From Flavobacterium sp. Leaf82 (GTDB lineage: Bacteria; Bacteroidota; Bacteroidia; Flavobacteriales; Flavobacteriaceae), in NCBI RefSeq assembly GCF_001422725.1, contig NZ_LMMA01000023.1, positions 384,405 to 448,404 on the forward strand: a stretch of DNA of 64,000 bases, in the 5' to 3' direction. Positions 15,592 through 24,155 of the stretch are shown here, one piece after another. The notes beneath the pieces were generated by a model that worked only from the letters and a program-made list of their open reading frames with translations, made no database searches and had not been told where the DNA came from. Numbering within the stretch: the stretch's first letter is position 1; each line of letters begins with the position of its first letter. The position numbers were made by a program, and so were the translations under genes.

Positions 15592-16716
15592 ATGAAACTA
15601 AAATTCATCTCGACAACGATTCTTTTCCTGATCAGTTATACTATTTTCTCCCAAAATACGTATGTTTTTCTAGGAAGTTATAATCGTGACAAAACTGCCG
15701 AATCTATTCAGGTTTACCAATTAGACACTATAAACGGAGAACTCACAAAAGTAACCTCAGCAAAAAATACCATTAATCCGTCGTATTTGACTGTATCACC
15801 AAACGGAAAATATTTATATGCCTGTACTGATACCAGAACGCCAAATGCAGGAAGCGTAAGTAGTTTTGAGTTTAATCCGGAAAACAAAACACTTACTTTT
15901 TTAAACAAACAATCCAGCGGTGGCGAAAATCCCGTTTATCTCTCGGTTCATAAAAGCGGCAAATGGCTTGTAAATGGCAATTATAGTGAAGGAAGCGTTT
16001 CAGTTCATCCACTATTAGAAAATGGTCAGATCGATTCGCTTGCACAGAATTTTCAATATACAGACGGAAGCATTAATAAAGAAAGACAAACCAAATCTCA
16101 TGTGCATTCGACTGTATTTTCTCCGCAAAATGATTATTTGTTTATGCCGGATTTAGGTGCGGATAAAATTCGTTGTTATCGTTTTGATGAAAAGCAAAAA
16201 CAGCCCTTAATAGAAACAAAAGTTCCATATACAAAAACTGATTTAGAAGCCGGTCCAAGGCATTTTACTTTTCATCCCAACGAGAAATTTGGTTATTGTA
16301 TCGAAGAAATATCAGGTTCGATAAGTGTTTATCAATACAAAAATGGGACTTTAAAACAAATTCAGCGCATTAACACACATCCGGATTCTATAACATCCGG
16401 TTTTGAAAGTTCCGACATTCACATTTCGCCTGACGGAAAATTTTTGTACGCCTCAAATCGAGGAAAAGAAAATAACATCGCTATTTTTTCTATTGCTAAA
16501 AACGGACTTCTGAAAAATATTGGCTATCAATCGACTTTAGGAAATCATCCGCGGGTTTTTGCTCTTGATGAAAGCGGTAAATTTTTGATCGTCACAAATG
16601 TAAATTCCGGAAATGTCGTAGTTTTTAAAAGAAATTCTAAAACAGGATTACTTGATAAAACAGGAAATGAAGTTAAAATGGAAAATGTAACTTGTGTGCA
16701 GATTAAAAAGATTTAA
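15592..16716 (+). CDS. exported lactonase-family beta-propeller
   Basis: This 374-residue protein is a seven-bladed beta-propeller of the 6-phosphogluconolactonase (PF10282) family. It has a signal peptide (to about residue 21), then repeated blades marked by LTVSPNGKYLYACTD, LSVHKSGKWLVNGNYSEGSVSV, HSTVFSPQNDYLFMPDLG, FTFHPNEKFGYCIEE and IHISPDGKFLYASNRG. Cytoplasmic relatives (Pgl) open 6-phosphogluconolactone; exported ones probably act on other lactones or sugars. It is a single gene with repeat DNA upstream. Confidence 0.9.
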   Translation: MKLKFISTTILFLISYTIFSQNTYVFLGSYNRDKTAESIQVYQLDTINGELTKVTSAKNTINPSYLTVSPNGKYLYACTDTRTPNAGSVSSFEFNPENKTLTFLNKQSSGGENPVYLSVHKSGKWLVNGNYSEGSVSVHPLLENGQIDSLAQNFQYTDGSINKERQTKSHVHSTVFSPQNDYLFMPDLGADKIRCYRFDEKQKQPLIETKVPYTKTDLEAGPRHFTFHPNEKFGYCIEEISGSISVYQYKNGTLKQIQRINTHPDSITSGFESSDIHISPDGKFLYASNRGKENNIAIFSIAKNGLLKNIGYQSTLGNHPRVFALDESGKFLIVTNVNSGNVVVFKRNSKTGLLDKTGNEVKMENVTCVQIKKI

Positions 16717-16949
16717 ATTTGAGGTAAACGGGTTTTACTCGTCTTCGAAGATTTTTTTTCTGTTTTGATTTTACGCACATTCTGAAAAACGCAGTATCTC
16801 TACAAGAAAATTAATATCGAAAAAACTTTAATATTATAACACTGATTTCAGAGATTTCTTCTTTATCGAAAGATAAAATTATATTAATTATTGGCGAAAG
16901 AAAATCTTTTTCAATCACCTTAATCAGTGGCAAAAAAAACTTAAAAAAA

Positions 16950-17492
16950 ATGAATAATTCAGCATTCAACTTACAACCTGATTTTTTAGAAGATGACATT
17001 ACAAAATTAGTTCCGCTAAAGGAAAGTGATTTTGATGCACTTTATGAAGTAGCTTCTGATCCCTTAATTTGGGAACAGCATCCAATGAAAGACCGATATA
17101 AAATAGAAGTTTTCAAGACATTTTTTGACGCAGCCATCAACTCAAAAAGTTCTTTTTTAATTTTAGATAAAAAAACAAACGAAATTGCAGGTAATACCCG
17201 TTACTACGATTACAATCCGGAAAAATCAAGTATTGCCATTGGTTTTACTTTTATTGGCCGAAAATTCTGGGGAGGATTATACAATAAATCGAATAAAAAA
17301 TTATTGATAGATTATGCTTTTCAACATGTAGATTCGGTACTATTTCATATTGGTACAGATAATATTCGTTCGCAAAAAGCAGTAGGCAAATTGGGAGCCA
17401 TAAACATTGGTGAAGTAAATATTATTGGAAATGTTCCGCTAAATCTACCCCATTTTGAATTTGAATTAAAAAAGCAGAACGTTAAAAGATAA
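16950..17492 (+). CDS. GNAT-family acetyltransferase (RimJ/RimL-like)
   Basis: This 180-residue protein belongs to the RimJ/RimL-type GNATs: KLVPLKESDFDALYEVASDPLIWEQHP at the N-terminus, IAIGFTFIGRKFWGG in the core, and VLFHIGTDNIRSQKAVGKLGA at the C-terminal helix. Relatives acetylate protein N-termini or small amines. The acetyl-CoA loop is less glycine-rich than usual (RKFWGGLYNK). The LOG gene follows by 45 bases. Confidence 0.88.
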   Translation: MNNSAFNLQPDFLEDDITKLVPLKESDFDALYEVASDPLIWEQHPMKDRYKIEVFKTFFDAAINSKSSFLILDKKTNEIAGNTRYYDYNPEKSSIAIGFTFIGRKFWGGLYNKSNKKLLIDYAFQHVDSVLFHIGTDNIRSQKAVGKLGAINIGEVNIIGNVPLNLPHFEFELKKQNVKR

Positions 17493-17537
17493 AAACTATT
17501 TTTGCACTTATTTTATCACACACATAGTTTACAAAGA

Positions 17538-18119
17538 ATGAAAAGAATTACAGTTTTCTGCGGATCAAGTTTTGGTACCGAAGAAATTTACAAAGAACAA
17601 GCCCAATTACTTGGAAAAACATTAGCACAACAAAATATAGAATTAGTTTACGGCGGCGCAAACGTAGGTTTAATGGGCGCTGTAGCTGATGGTATTTTAA
17701 ACGAAGGCGGAAAAGCAATTGGTGTTTTACCCAATTTTTTAAGATCGAAAGAAATAGCACATCTTGGTTTAACAGAATTAATTTTGGTGGAAAGCATGCA
17801 TGAAAGAAAAACCAAAATGAACGAGTTGTGCGATGGGGTAATTGCGCTTCCGGGTGGCTTTGGAACTCTTGAAGAGCTTTTCGAAATGCTGACCTGGGCG
17901 CAATTAGGACTTCATAAAAAACCAATCGGAATCTTAAACATCAATGGATTTTATGATGCTTTGATCGAATTAACAAAAGTTATGGTCGAGAAAGGTTTAT
18001 TAAAAGAGGTGAATCAGCAAATGCTTTTGGTAAGCGATAATATTGATGATTTATTAGAGCAAATGAAAAATTATGTCGCACCAACCACCGGAAAATGGAT
18101 CGATAAAGAAAAAGTGTAA
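17538..18119 (+). CDS. LOG-family nucleotide phosphoribohydrolase
   Basis: This 193-residue protein is a LOG-family Rossmann enzyme (TIGR00730). Signature blocks are VFCGSSFGTEEIY, YGGANVGLMGAVADG (38-52), MHERK (88-91) and the PGGFGTLEE motif (105-113), whose Glu is catalytic. LOG enzymes cleave the ribosyl bond of cytokinin or purine nucleotide monophosphates; bacterial members may work on AMP. I chose ATG 17538; a longer reading from TTG 17502 would start inside the gap without support. Confidence 0.93.
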   Translation: MKRITVFCGSSFGTEEIYKEQAQLLGKTLAQQNIELVYGGANVGLMGAVADGILNEGGKAIGVLPNFLRSKEIAHLGLTELILVESMHERKTKMNELCDGVIALPGGFGTLEELFEMLTWAQLGLHKKPIGILNINGFYDALIELTKVMVEKGLLKEVNQQMLLVSDNIDDLLEQMKNYVAPTTGKWIDKEKV

Positions 18120-18189
18120 ATTAATATTGAATGCATTGTGCGTTTAATTAAATTACAAATCGTTTAGAAATTGAATTTTTCACATCAAC

Positions 18190-18294
18190 GCTCCAGCGGA
18201 GCGATATATTTATAGCAAATTCGTTCTAAGATCCTATAATCAAGCTCCATCGGAGCGACATATTTATAGCTATATATTTATAGCAATATGTTTT
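18190..18294. repeat. two GCTCCA-CGGAGC repeats, inverted to the array
   Basis: Two copies of GCTCCAnCGGAGCGA followed by ATATTTATAGC (18190 and 18244) stand in the opposite direction to the tandem array that follows. Each has a short palindrome GCTCCxxCGGAGC. No coding pattern is seen in 18120-18305. Confidence 0.6.
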
Positions 18295-18305
18295 ATTGAA
18301 TAGAT

Positions 18306-18540
18306 AGATATTTCACCCCGCTGAGGCTCTTCTATTTTGTAAATTCTTGATTTTCTATAGATATTTTACCCCTCTGGCGCTCTTCTATTGTGTGAATTCT
18401 TGATTTTCTATAGATATTTCACCCCGCTGGGGCTCTTCTATTGTGTAAATTCTTGATTTTCTATAAATATTTCACCCCGCTGGGGCTTCTATTATGTGAA
18501 TTCTTGATTTTCTATAGATATTTCGTCCCGCTGGGACTGA
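18306..18540. repeat. five-copy 53-base tandem repeat
   Basis: A unit of about 53 bases starts at 18306, 18359, 18412, 18465 and 18516 (last step 51). Each unit has AGATATTTCACCCCGCTGGGG, a small palindrome (CCCCGCTGGGG), then a T-rich half ending TTGATTTTCTAT. Copies differ by a few bases and there are no unique spacers, so this is a tandem repeat, not a CRISPR array. The last copy runs to within a few bases of the AraC stop. Confidence 0.8.
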
Positions 18541-18548
18541 GGTTTTAT

Positions 18549-19382
18549 CTAATTTTTAAACTGCTTTTTATAATCGCTTGGGTTTACTCCAGTATATTTT
18601 TTAAACAATCTATTGAGGTGACTTGCATCGCTAAAACCAAACTCATATACAATTTCGTTGATTTGCATATTGGTAAATTTCAGTCTCGTTTCGATTAGTT
18701 TTATTTTGTAGGCAATTGTGTATTGCTGAATACTTTGTCCTGTTTTGGTTTTAAAATATTCGCTGATATAAGTTGGTGAAACATGAAATTCTATAGCCAT
18801 TTTTGTCGCTTTTAATGCTTCGGGCTTATAAATATTCTGGTGTACATAATTTAGTAAATCCAAACCCGGTTCTGCATTCGATGGAGCAAATGCAACTGGC
18901 GCAATAAGGGAAATATTTCTTGCAGCAATTGTAATAATAGTATTCAGAATTTGTTTGATTACTTCCTGCTGCTGCGGAAAACTGCTGTTTTCTTCTAAAA
19001 TTAAAGCCTGAACCATCGCCCTTAACAAAGGTTTATCAGTTACTGTTTTTAAAATACAGCCCGGCAAATGGTTGTGATTATGAAAAATGAATTCTAATTT
19101 CTGAATCCAGTCGCTGTTTTGTGTTTTAAGATAACTGTCATGAAAACGGATAAAGAAAAACTTCGTTTTTTCAGCAACTTCAAAACTATGTGTATCCTGC
19201 GGAAAAATCAAAAACAGTTTATCGCTGGCATATGGCAATCGATGATCATTAATAATCTGAATTCCTTTTCCTTCTAAAACAAAAACCATTTCAAAAAATG
19301 TATTCCTGCGTTCTTTTGCTTCATATTCTGAAACCTCCAGAAACTGAAGTTCAAAAGGATGGTATAAATTTCTAATTTCCAT
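18549..19382 (-). CDS. AraC-family transcription regulator
   Basis: This 277-residue protein has an N-terminal cupin sensing domain (about 10-150; VFVLEGKGIQIINDHRLPY, FFIRFHDSYL) and a C-terminal AraC double HTH (about 175-277), with ATKMAIEFHVSPTYISEYFK and INEIVYEFGFSDASHLNRLFK. It is divergent from the DoxX and deacetylase genes across an 86-base gap, so it is the likely regulator of that pair. Its 3' end runs into the 53-base tandem repeat. Confidence 0.93.
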   Translation of the reverse strand: MEIRNLYHPFELQFLEVSEYEAKERRNTFFEMVFVLEGKGIQIINDHRLPYASDKLFLIFPQDTHSFEVAEKTKFFFIRFHDSYLKTQNSDWIQKLEFIFHNHNHLPGCILKTVTDKPLLRAMVQALILEENSSFPQQQEVIKQILNTIITIAARNISLIAPVAFAPSNAEPGLDLLNYVHQNIYKPEALKATKMAIEFHVSPTYISEYFKTKTGQSIQQYTIAYKIKLIETRLKFTNMQINEIVYEFGFSDASHLNRLFKKYTGVNPSDYKKQFKN

Positions 19383-19468
19383 TTTTCAAAAATACAAATT
19401 ATTCCAATGATTGTACAAATTTAAATAAGCAGTTCTTATCAACTTTGTAGTACAAAATCACACAAAAT

Positions 19469-19864
19469 ATGGAAACTACTTCTTTTTTATTATTACGCCT
19501 TGCCGTTGCTATAAGTATGTTTGGTCACGGACTTGTACGTTTGCCAAAACTAACCACTTTTAGTCATTGGATGATTGGCAGTTTTGAAAATTCTATGCTG
19601 CCAAAATTCATCGTCACACCATTTAGTTACGTTTTGCCAATTGCCGAATTTGTAATTGGATTGTTTTTGATACTGGGATTATTTACAAAAGCTTCTTTGA
19701 TAGCCGGAGCAATCGTCATGTTGGCCTTACTGTTTGGTACTTCGATGATTGAGAATTGGGAAGCAATTCCGTCACAATTAATTCACGTTGCATTTTTTGC
19801 TTTACTTTTACATTTTATAAGTTATAATAGTTGGGCAGTAGATACTTTTTTAATTAAAAAATAA
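19469..19864 (+). CDS. DoxX-family membrane protein
   Basis: This 131-residue protein has four membrane helices (about 5-20, 48-68, 72-92, 100-122) and typical DoxX features: LLLRLAVAISMFGHGLVRLPKL, PFSYVLPIAEFVIGLFLILGLFTK. DoxX proteins sit in the inner membrane and often accompany oxidoreductases, but their activity is unclear. It starts the message divergent from the AraC gene; the deacetylase starts 5 bases after its stop. Confidence 0.88.
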   Translation: METTSFLLLRLAVAISMFGHGLVRLPKLTTFSHWMIGSFENSMLPKFIVTPFSYVLPIAEFVIGLFLILGLFTKASLIAGAIVMLALLFGTSMIENWEAIPSQLIHVAFFALLLHFISYNSWAVDTFLIKK

Positions 19865-19869
19865 CACTC

Positions 19870-20820
19870 ATGAGTTCAAGAAGAAATTTTATAAAACAAA
19901 CCGGAATTATTGGAATGGTTGGTATGATGAATCCAATCGATACATTCGCAGAAGTATCAAAAACAGAATCGTTTTTAACGCCAGCAAAAACAAAATGGGC
20001 AGATGGTTCGAGATTAGTCGTTTCGATTTCGATGCAATTTGAAGCGGGCGGACAACCTGAAAATGCAGAAAGTCCGTTTCCTCAAAATATACAAAAAGGA
20101 TATATTGATCTTCCAGCCACAACCTGGTATGATTACGGATATAAAGAAGGAATCCCGCGCATGCTCGATAATTGGGATAAACTAGGTGTAAAAGTGACCT
20201 CGCACATGGTAGGAACTGCCGTTTTGAAAAATCCGGAACTTGCCAAAGAAATTGTACAACGCGGACACGAAGCTGCAGCGCACGGTATGAATTGGAGCAC
20301 GCAATACACAATGCCTTATGAAGAGGAAAAGAAATTTATAAAAGATGGCGTTGATGCTATTAAAAAAGTAACAGGTTTTACTGCTGTTGGTTACAATGCA
20401 AACTGGTTACGTCGCGGAAAAAACACTCTCGACATCTTACAAGAATTGGGTTTCAAGTATCATATCGATGATCTTAGCAGAGATGAACCTTTTATTATTC
20501 AGGTAAAAAACAAAGATTTTGCCGTAGTTCCGTATACGCTGAGATGTAACGATATTGTTTTAATTGAGGGAAAAAACTTCTCAGCTGATCAATTTCTGCA
20601 ACAAGCCAAAATGGAATTTGACCAATTATATGCCGAAAGTGAAACTCAACGCAGACAAATGTCTATTAGTTTTCATGATCGCATTGGCGGAACGCCACAA
20701 ATGGTCAAAGCTGCAAACGATCTTATTAAATACATGCAACAACACAAAGGCGTAAGTTTTAAGCGAAAAGATGAAATTGCCGAAATAGCGCTGCACGATA
20801 AAACTACAATTAGAGAATAA
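19870..20820 (+). CDS. exported polysaccharide deacetylase-like (PuuE type)
   Basis: This 316-residue protein has a Tat-like signal (SSRRNFIKQTG then a hydrophobic run) and a NodB/polysaccharide deacetylase fold of the PuuE (allantoinase-like) branch: SISMQFEAGGQPE, MVGTAVLKNPELAKEIVQRGHEAAAHGMNW, and YNANWLRRGKNTLDILQELGF. The second block, with histidines HEAAAHG, matches the metal site region. Substrate is likely a small amide or amino sugar. It is 5 bases behind DoxX and controlled, by layout, from the divergent AraC. Confidence 0.85.
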   Translation: MSSRRNFIKQTGIIGMVGMMNPIDTFAEVSKTESFLTPAKTKWADGSRLVVSISMQFEAGGQPENAESPFPQNIQKGYIDLPATTWYDYGYKEGIPRMLDNWDKLGVKVTSHMVGTAVLKNPELAKEIVQRGHEAAAHGMNWSTQYTMPYEEEKKFIKDGVDAIKKVTGFTAVGYNANWLRRGKNTLDILQELGFKYHIDDLSRDEPFIIQVKNKDFAVVPYTLRCNDIVLIEGKNFSADQFLQQAKMEFDQLYAESETQRRQMSISFHDRIGGTPQMVKAANDLIKYMQQHKGVSFKRKDEIAEIALHDKTTIRE

Positions 20821-20840
20821 AAAATATATTTCCAGCATTT

Positions 20841-20875
20841 AAAAATCCATACGGGTAAAACTTGTGTGGATTTTT
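20841..20875 (+). terminator. hairpin terminator after deacetylase
   Basis: Stem AAAAATCCATAC / GTGTGGATTTTT (one wobble pair) followed by more T. It lies 21 bases after the stop codon. Confidence 0.8.
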
Positions 20876-20969
20876 TTATTGAATGTATTTGAGATTTCTT
20901 TCTTAAATTAGGGGTTGGAAAAACTTGTTTCAGTTTTTTTTGTTTCAAGTTTCAGGTTATGCGCCATTT

Positions 20970-21070
20970 TTGTCATTTCGACAGAGGAGAAATCTTCGCA
21001 ACTGGCTCGCCAAAGATTGATATTCTTTGTAGAGTTTCGCACGAAGATTTCTCGTTCCTCGAAATAACAA
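20970..21070. repeat. GTCATTTC palindromic element, copy 2
   Basis: Inverted arms 20970-20998 and 21042-21070 (TTGTCATTTCGAC...GAGAAATCTTCG with CGAAGATTTCTC...GAAATAACAA). The centre carries AAAGATTGATATTCTTTG. Same family as 15424-15515. Confidence 0.75.
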
Positions 21071-21123
21071 ACGAAGCTTGATTCACATTTTACATTTTAC
21101 AAACAACATCTCACCAATAAAAA

Positions 21124-21591
21124 ATGAAAGCAGAAAACAACCACTTCGCAAAAGCCGAAATGCTGATAAGAAAACCTGTTTCAGAAGTTTTTAAGGCTTT
21201 TACAGATCCGGAAATAACCAGTAAATTTTGGTTTACAAAAGGTTCCGGAAAATTAGAACAAGACACAAAAACCGAATGGACTTGGGAAATGTATGGTTTT
21301 TCATTAACCGTAACCACTCATGTTTTGCAGGAGAATAAAAAAATTGTGATCGAATGGGGAAATCCAGATGAAAGTACCATCGTAGAATGGATTTTTAGTC
21401 CGCTGGATGAAAATGAAACATTTGTAAGCATTATCAATTCAGGTTTAAAAGGAGATCATGATAAAATAATCGATCAGGTTCGCAATTCAACAGAAGGTTT
21501 TACGTTAGTTTTAGCAGGAGCAAAAGCATATTTAGAACATAATATCTTGTTGAATTTAGTCTTGGATCGTTTTCCTAAGGGATTAGCGTAA
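21124..21591 (+). CDS. AHSA1-type SRPBCC protein
   Basis: This 155-residue protein is a START/Bet v1-like (SRPBCC) domain of the AHSA1 type: AEMLIRKPVSEVFKAFTDPEITSKFWFTKGSG, TEWTWEMYGFSLTV, and a long C-terminal helix (EGFTLVLAGAKAYLEHNILL). The fold makes a hydrophobic pocket for lipids or small ligands. It lies before two other small genes and an intervening GAAACCTGAAAC hairpin; the ligand is unknown. Confidence 0.9.
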   Translation: MKAENNHFAKAEMLIRKPVSEVFKAFTDPEITSKFWFTKGSGKLEQDTKTEWTWEMYGFSLTVTTHVLQENKKIVIEWGNPDESTIVEWIFSPLDENETFVSIINSGLKGDHDKIIDQVRNSTEGFTLVLAGAKAYLEHNILLNLVLDRFPKGLA

Positions 21592-21612
21592 AGAAAGTTT
21601 ATTTTGTTTCAG

Positions 21613-21661
21613 GTTTCAAGTTTCAGGTTTCGCAACAAACTTGAAACCTGAAACTTGAAAC
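21613..21661. repeat. perfect 18-base hairpin of GTTTCA repeats
   Basis: Arms 21613-21630 and 21644-21661 pair perfectly and are themselves made of repeated GTTTCAAG/GTTTCAGG. Followed by a T-run, so it may end the AHSA1 transcript. Similar simple repeats are at 15535-15585, 20935-20958 and 41125-41193. Confidence 0.7.
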
Positions 21662-21692
21662 TTTTTAAACCTGAAACTAAAAAACAAAAACC

Positions 21693-22061
21693 ATGGATAC
21701 AAAGAAACCCGAAAATATCGATGAATATATTGGCGCGTTCCCTAATGATGTTCAGGAAATTTTAGAGAAAATCAGGGCAACGATTCAGGAAGCGGCTCCG
21801 GATGCCAAAGAAAAAATTAGTTATTCGATGCCGGCTTTTGAGCAAAACGGAATCGTGGTTTATTTTGCCGCCTATAAAAATCATATTGGTTTATATGCTT
21901 TGCCAAGCGGTAATGAAAGTTTTAAAGAAGAACTTTCAAAATATAAATCAGGAAAAGGTTCTGTTCAATTTCCTCTGGATCAGCCAATGCCATTTGAATT
22001 GATAACCAAAATTGTAAAATTCAGAATAAAAGAAAACATTGAAAAAGCAAAAAAGAAATAA
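21693..22061 (+). CDS. DUF1801-domain protein (YdhG-like)
   Basis: This 122-residue protein is a clear DUF1801 member: ENIDEYIGAFPNDVQEILEKIRATIQEAAPDAKEKISYSMPAFEQNGIVVYFAAYKNHIGLYALP, then a SGKGSVQFPLDQPMP segment and a basic helix. This is the third DUF1801 gene in the window and the closest to the classic family. The role is not settled. The 2H-phosphoesterase starts 6 bases after its stop, probably co-transcribed. Confidence 0.92.
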   Translation: MDTKKPENIDEYIGAFPNDVQEILEKIRATIQEAAPDAKEKISYSMPAFEQNGIVVYFAAYKNHIGLYALPSGNESFKEELSKYKSGKGSVQFPLDQPMPFELITKIVKFRIKENIEKAKKK

Positions 22062-22067
22062 TTTTAA

Positions 22068-22748
22068 ATGGATTTAAACCAACATTACAATCAGCTTTAC
22101 AAAACATCTTCTGAAACTATTTTAGAAGGTAATTATAAACTTGACACACAAATAAACAATACTTCAGATTCCCGATTTGGAATCACCTTACTTATTCGCC
22201 CAAACGAAACCATTACAGCCAATATTAAGTTGTTTTTAGAGGAATTGAGAGCGATTGAACCTAACCAATATTATTATCCGGATTCAGATCTTCATATTAC
22301 CGTGATGTCCATTATTTCCTGTTACGAAGATTTTACTTTAAACAAAATTGAGATTAAGGATTATATCGACATAATCCAGCAAAGTTTAGTGCATCTGGAT
22401 AAAATAAAAATTGAGTTTCGAGGCGTTACAGCTTCTCCTTCTGCGGTGATGATTCAGGGTTTTCCAACAGATGAATCTTTGAATAATTTCCGAAATAAAT
22501 TGAGAGAGAATTTTAAAAATTCTGTTTTAGAACAAAGTATCGATAGCAGATATACAATTGCAGCGGCACATTCTACCGTAATGCGATTTCAGGAAAAGCT
22601 TCAAAATCCGAAAAAATTAATAGAAATCACGGAAAAGTTTCGCGATTATGATTTTGGAGAATTTGAAGTTAAAAATATAGAACTAGTTTATAACGATTGG
22701 TATCAAAGAGAAGGAAACACAATACATTTAGCAAAGTTTGTGATTTGA
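22068..22748 (+). CDS. 2H phosphoesterase-family protein
   Basis: This 226-residue protein has the two His-x-Thr motifs of the 2H phosphoesterase superfamily: H76-I-T78 in DLHITVMS and H168-S-T170 in AHSTVMRF, separated by the usual 90 residues. The superfamily includes 2'-5' RNA ligases and cyclic phosphodiesterases acting on 2',3'-cyclic ends. Substrate is unknown. It follows the DUF1801 gene by 6 bases. Confidence 0.82.
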   Translation: MDLNQHYNQLYKTSSETILEGNYKLDTQINNTSDSRFGITLLIRPNETITANIKLFLEELRAIEPNQYYYPDSDLHITVMSIISCYEDFTLNKIEIKDYIDIIQQSLVHLDKIKIEFRGVTASPSAVMIQGFPTDESLNNFRNKLRENFKNSVLEQSIDSRYTIAAAHSTVMRFQEKLQNPKKLIEITEKFRDYDFGEFEVKNIELVYNDWYQREGNTIHLAKFVI

Positions 22749-22842
22749 TATTTTTAGTCCCGAATTTCAAAAATTGGAATTTTTAAGTTTATTCTAATTA
22801 GTGAAAATTAGTGTGATTCGTGGCAAACTTCAAGCAAAAAAA

Positions 22843-23205
22843 TTATTTATTAAACTTTCCAAAATGCCATAAAACACCGGAAGGATCGTGCAAAAAACAT
22901 TCGCTTCCCCAATCTAAGTGCCGAATTGGAGTAAGTTTTACACCATATTTTTCGGCTATGTTTAAGGCTAATAATTGATTGTAATAATCATCGACATTCT
23001 CAACTTCAAGGAAAATCATGGTATTTTCGACCCATTCTTTTGCATAATAATCCTGAAGATAAAATGCCAGATCTCCTGTTTTAAAAACAGAGAAATTAGA
23101 TTCTAAAATCGTTTCCTCAAAACCTAAATCACGGTAAAAACTTCTGGAGATTTCAAAATCCTTAGCACCAATAAAAGGTCGGATTGATGTGGCTTTGTGA
23201 TTCAT
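22843..23205 (-). CDS. VOC-family (glyoxalase/bleomycin-resistance-like) protein
   Basis: This 120-residue protein has the vicinal-oxygen-chelate fold: RPFIGAKDFEISRSFYRDLGFEE near the start, then YLQDYYAKEWVENTMIFLEVENVDDYY and the closing HLDWGSECFLHDPSGVLWHFGK. Such proteins dimerise to make a metal or ligand pocket; some bind bleomycin, others are glyoxalases or dioxygenases. It is convergent with the 2H gene and precedes DUF2625 on the same strand. Confidence 0.9.
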   Translation of the reverse strand: MNHKATSIRPFIGAKDFEISRSFYRDLGFEETILESNFSVFKTGDLAFYLQDYYAKEWVENTMIFLEVENVDDYYNQLLALNIAEKYGVKLTPIRHLDWGSECFLHDPSGVLWHFGKFNK

Positions 23206-23248
23206 TTTTCTCTTATTTAAAATTAATGCTGAACCTTAGAACTACCTT

Positions 23249-23992
23249 TTATTTATCAAAACCAAGTTGTTTTCTCAAATCCAGATTTAAATTATATTGC
23301 TCCTGAATTGGGATAATTTTACGGGAACTTTTATTAATATCACTTCCTTCTGCTGTCCAGAGAAACGGGTAAAAATTAAAAACTTCATCGCCTTTCAGTT
23401 TAGAAACTTCCTGTCTCCAGCCATTCCATCTATTGCCTTCATAAAACTTATCCAGATCATTATTGAAACAAAATCCTAAAAATTCAGAATACGTAATATC
23501 AAGTTGCTCATACTCCAGATTATCCGGAGAAAAATAATAAACTTTCCCAATATCAGTTCCTAATCCGCCGCCATTTAAAAGATAAAAACCACCAATTGCA
23601 TCATCTGCAATCAATAAAAACGGAGGTGTTTCACCAAATTCATTAAACGATTTTCCTTTGTTCCAATCCGGAAGCGTACGATTAAATTTTAAATTTCCTG
23701 AACCTAAAATTCTAATCCAGCCATCATCAACTAAAAGTCCGCCTGTCATAAAAACAATTGCTCCCATTGAGGAACGTGTTGTAACCTGGGTTTTGTATAA
23801 TGCGTCTTTTGCTTTTGCTGCATCTACAGGTAAAACCTCAACTTTATTTTTTGCTGTTTTTATCCAGTCTTCAACAATTGTCCAGCCCGGATCTGCTTTA
23901 TCTATAAGTTCTTCCGCTTTTTTCATTTTGGTTTGTGCAGTGGCTGCAAAAGTTATAAAGGTCAATACAATTAACGTAAATTTTAGTGTCAT
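23249..23992 (-). CDS. exported DUF2625 protein
   Basis: This 247-residue protein has a signal peptide (about 1-19, TFAATAQ) and the DUF2625 body: DPGWTIVEDWIKTAKNKVEVLPVD, QVTTRSSMGAIVFMTGGLLVDDGWIRILGSGN, PDWNKGK and FLLIADDAIGGFYLLNGGGLG. DUF2625 is a conserved family with no assigned function; most members lack a signal, so this exported form is slightly unusual. It is transcribed toward the VOC gene, with 43 bases between. Confidence 0.88.
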   Translation of the reverse strand: MTLKFTLIVLTFITFAATAQTKMKKAEELIDKADPGWTIVEDWIKTAKNKVEVLPVDAAKAKDALYKTQVTTRSSMGAIVFMTGGLLVDDGWIRILGSGNLKFNRTLPDWNKGKSFNEFGETPPFLLIADDAIGGFYLLNGGGLGTDIGKVYYFSPDNLEYEQLDITYSEFLGFCFNNDLDKFYEGNRWNGWRQEVSKLKGDEVFNFYPFLWTAEGSDINKSSRKIIPIQEQYNLNLDLRKQLGFDK

Positions 23993-24155
23993 TTATTATC
24001 TTATAAAAATTCTTTTATATCTAACTTTTCTTCAAAATATTACCTAAACCTCAAAATCTCTACAAAACTTAATTACAATAAAAACTTTCAGAAATATTGA
24101 AGTGTTGATATGGGTATGTTTTGTGATTCATCTTATTAAAAGATTAAAAATATAA

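Noticed and set aside
18306..18540. CRISPR-like array
   Set aside because: Units repeat over their full 53 bases with no unique spacers, and no cas gene is near.
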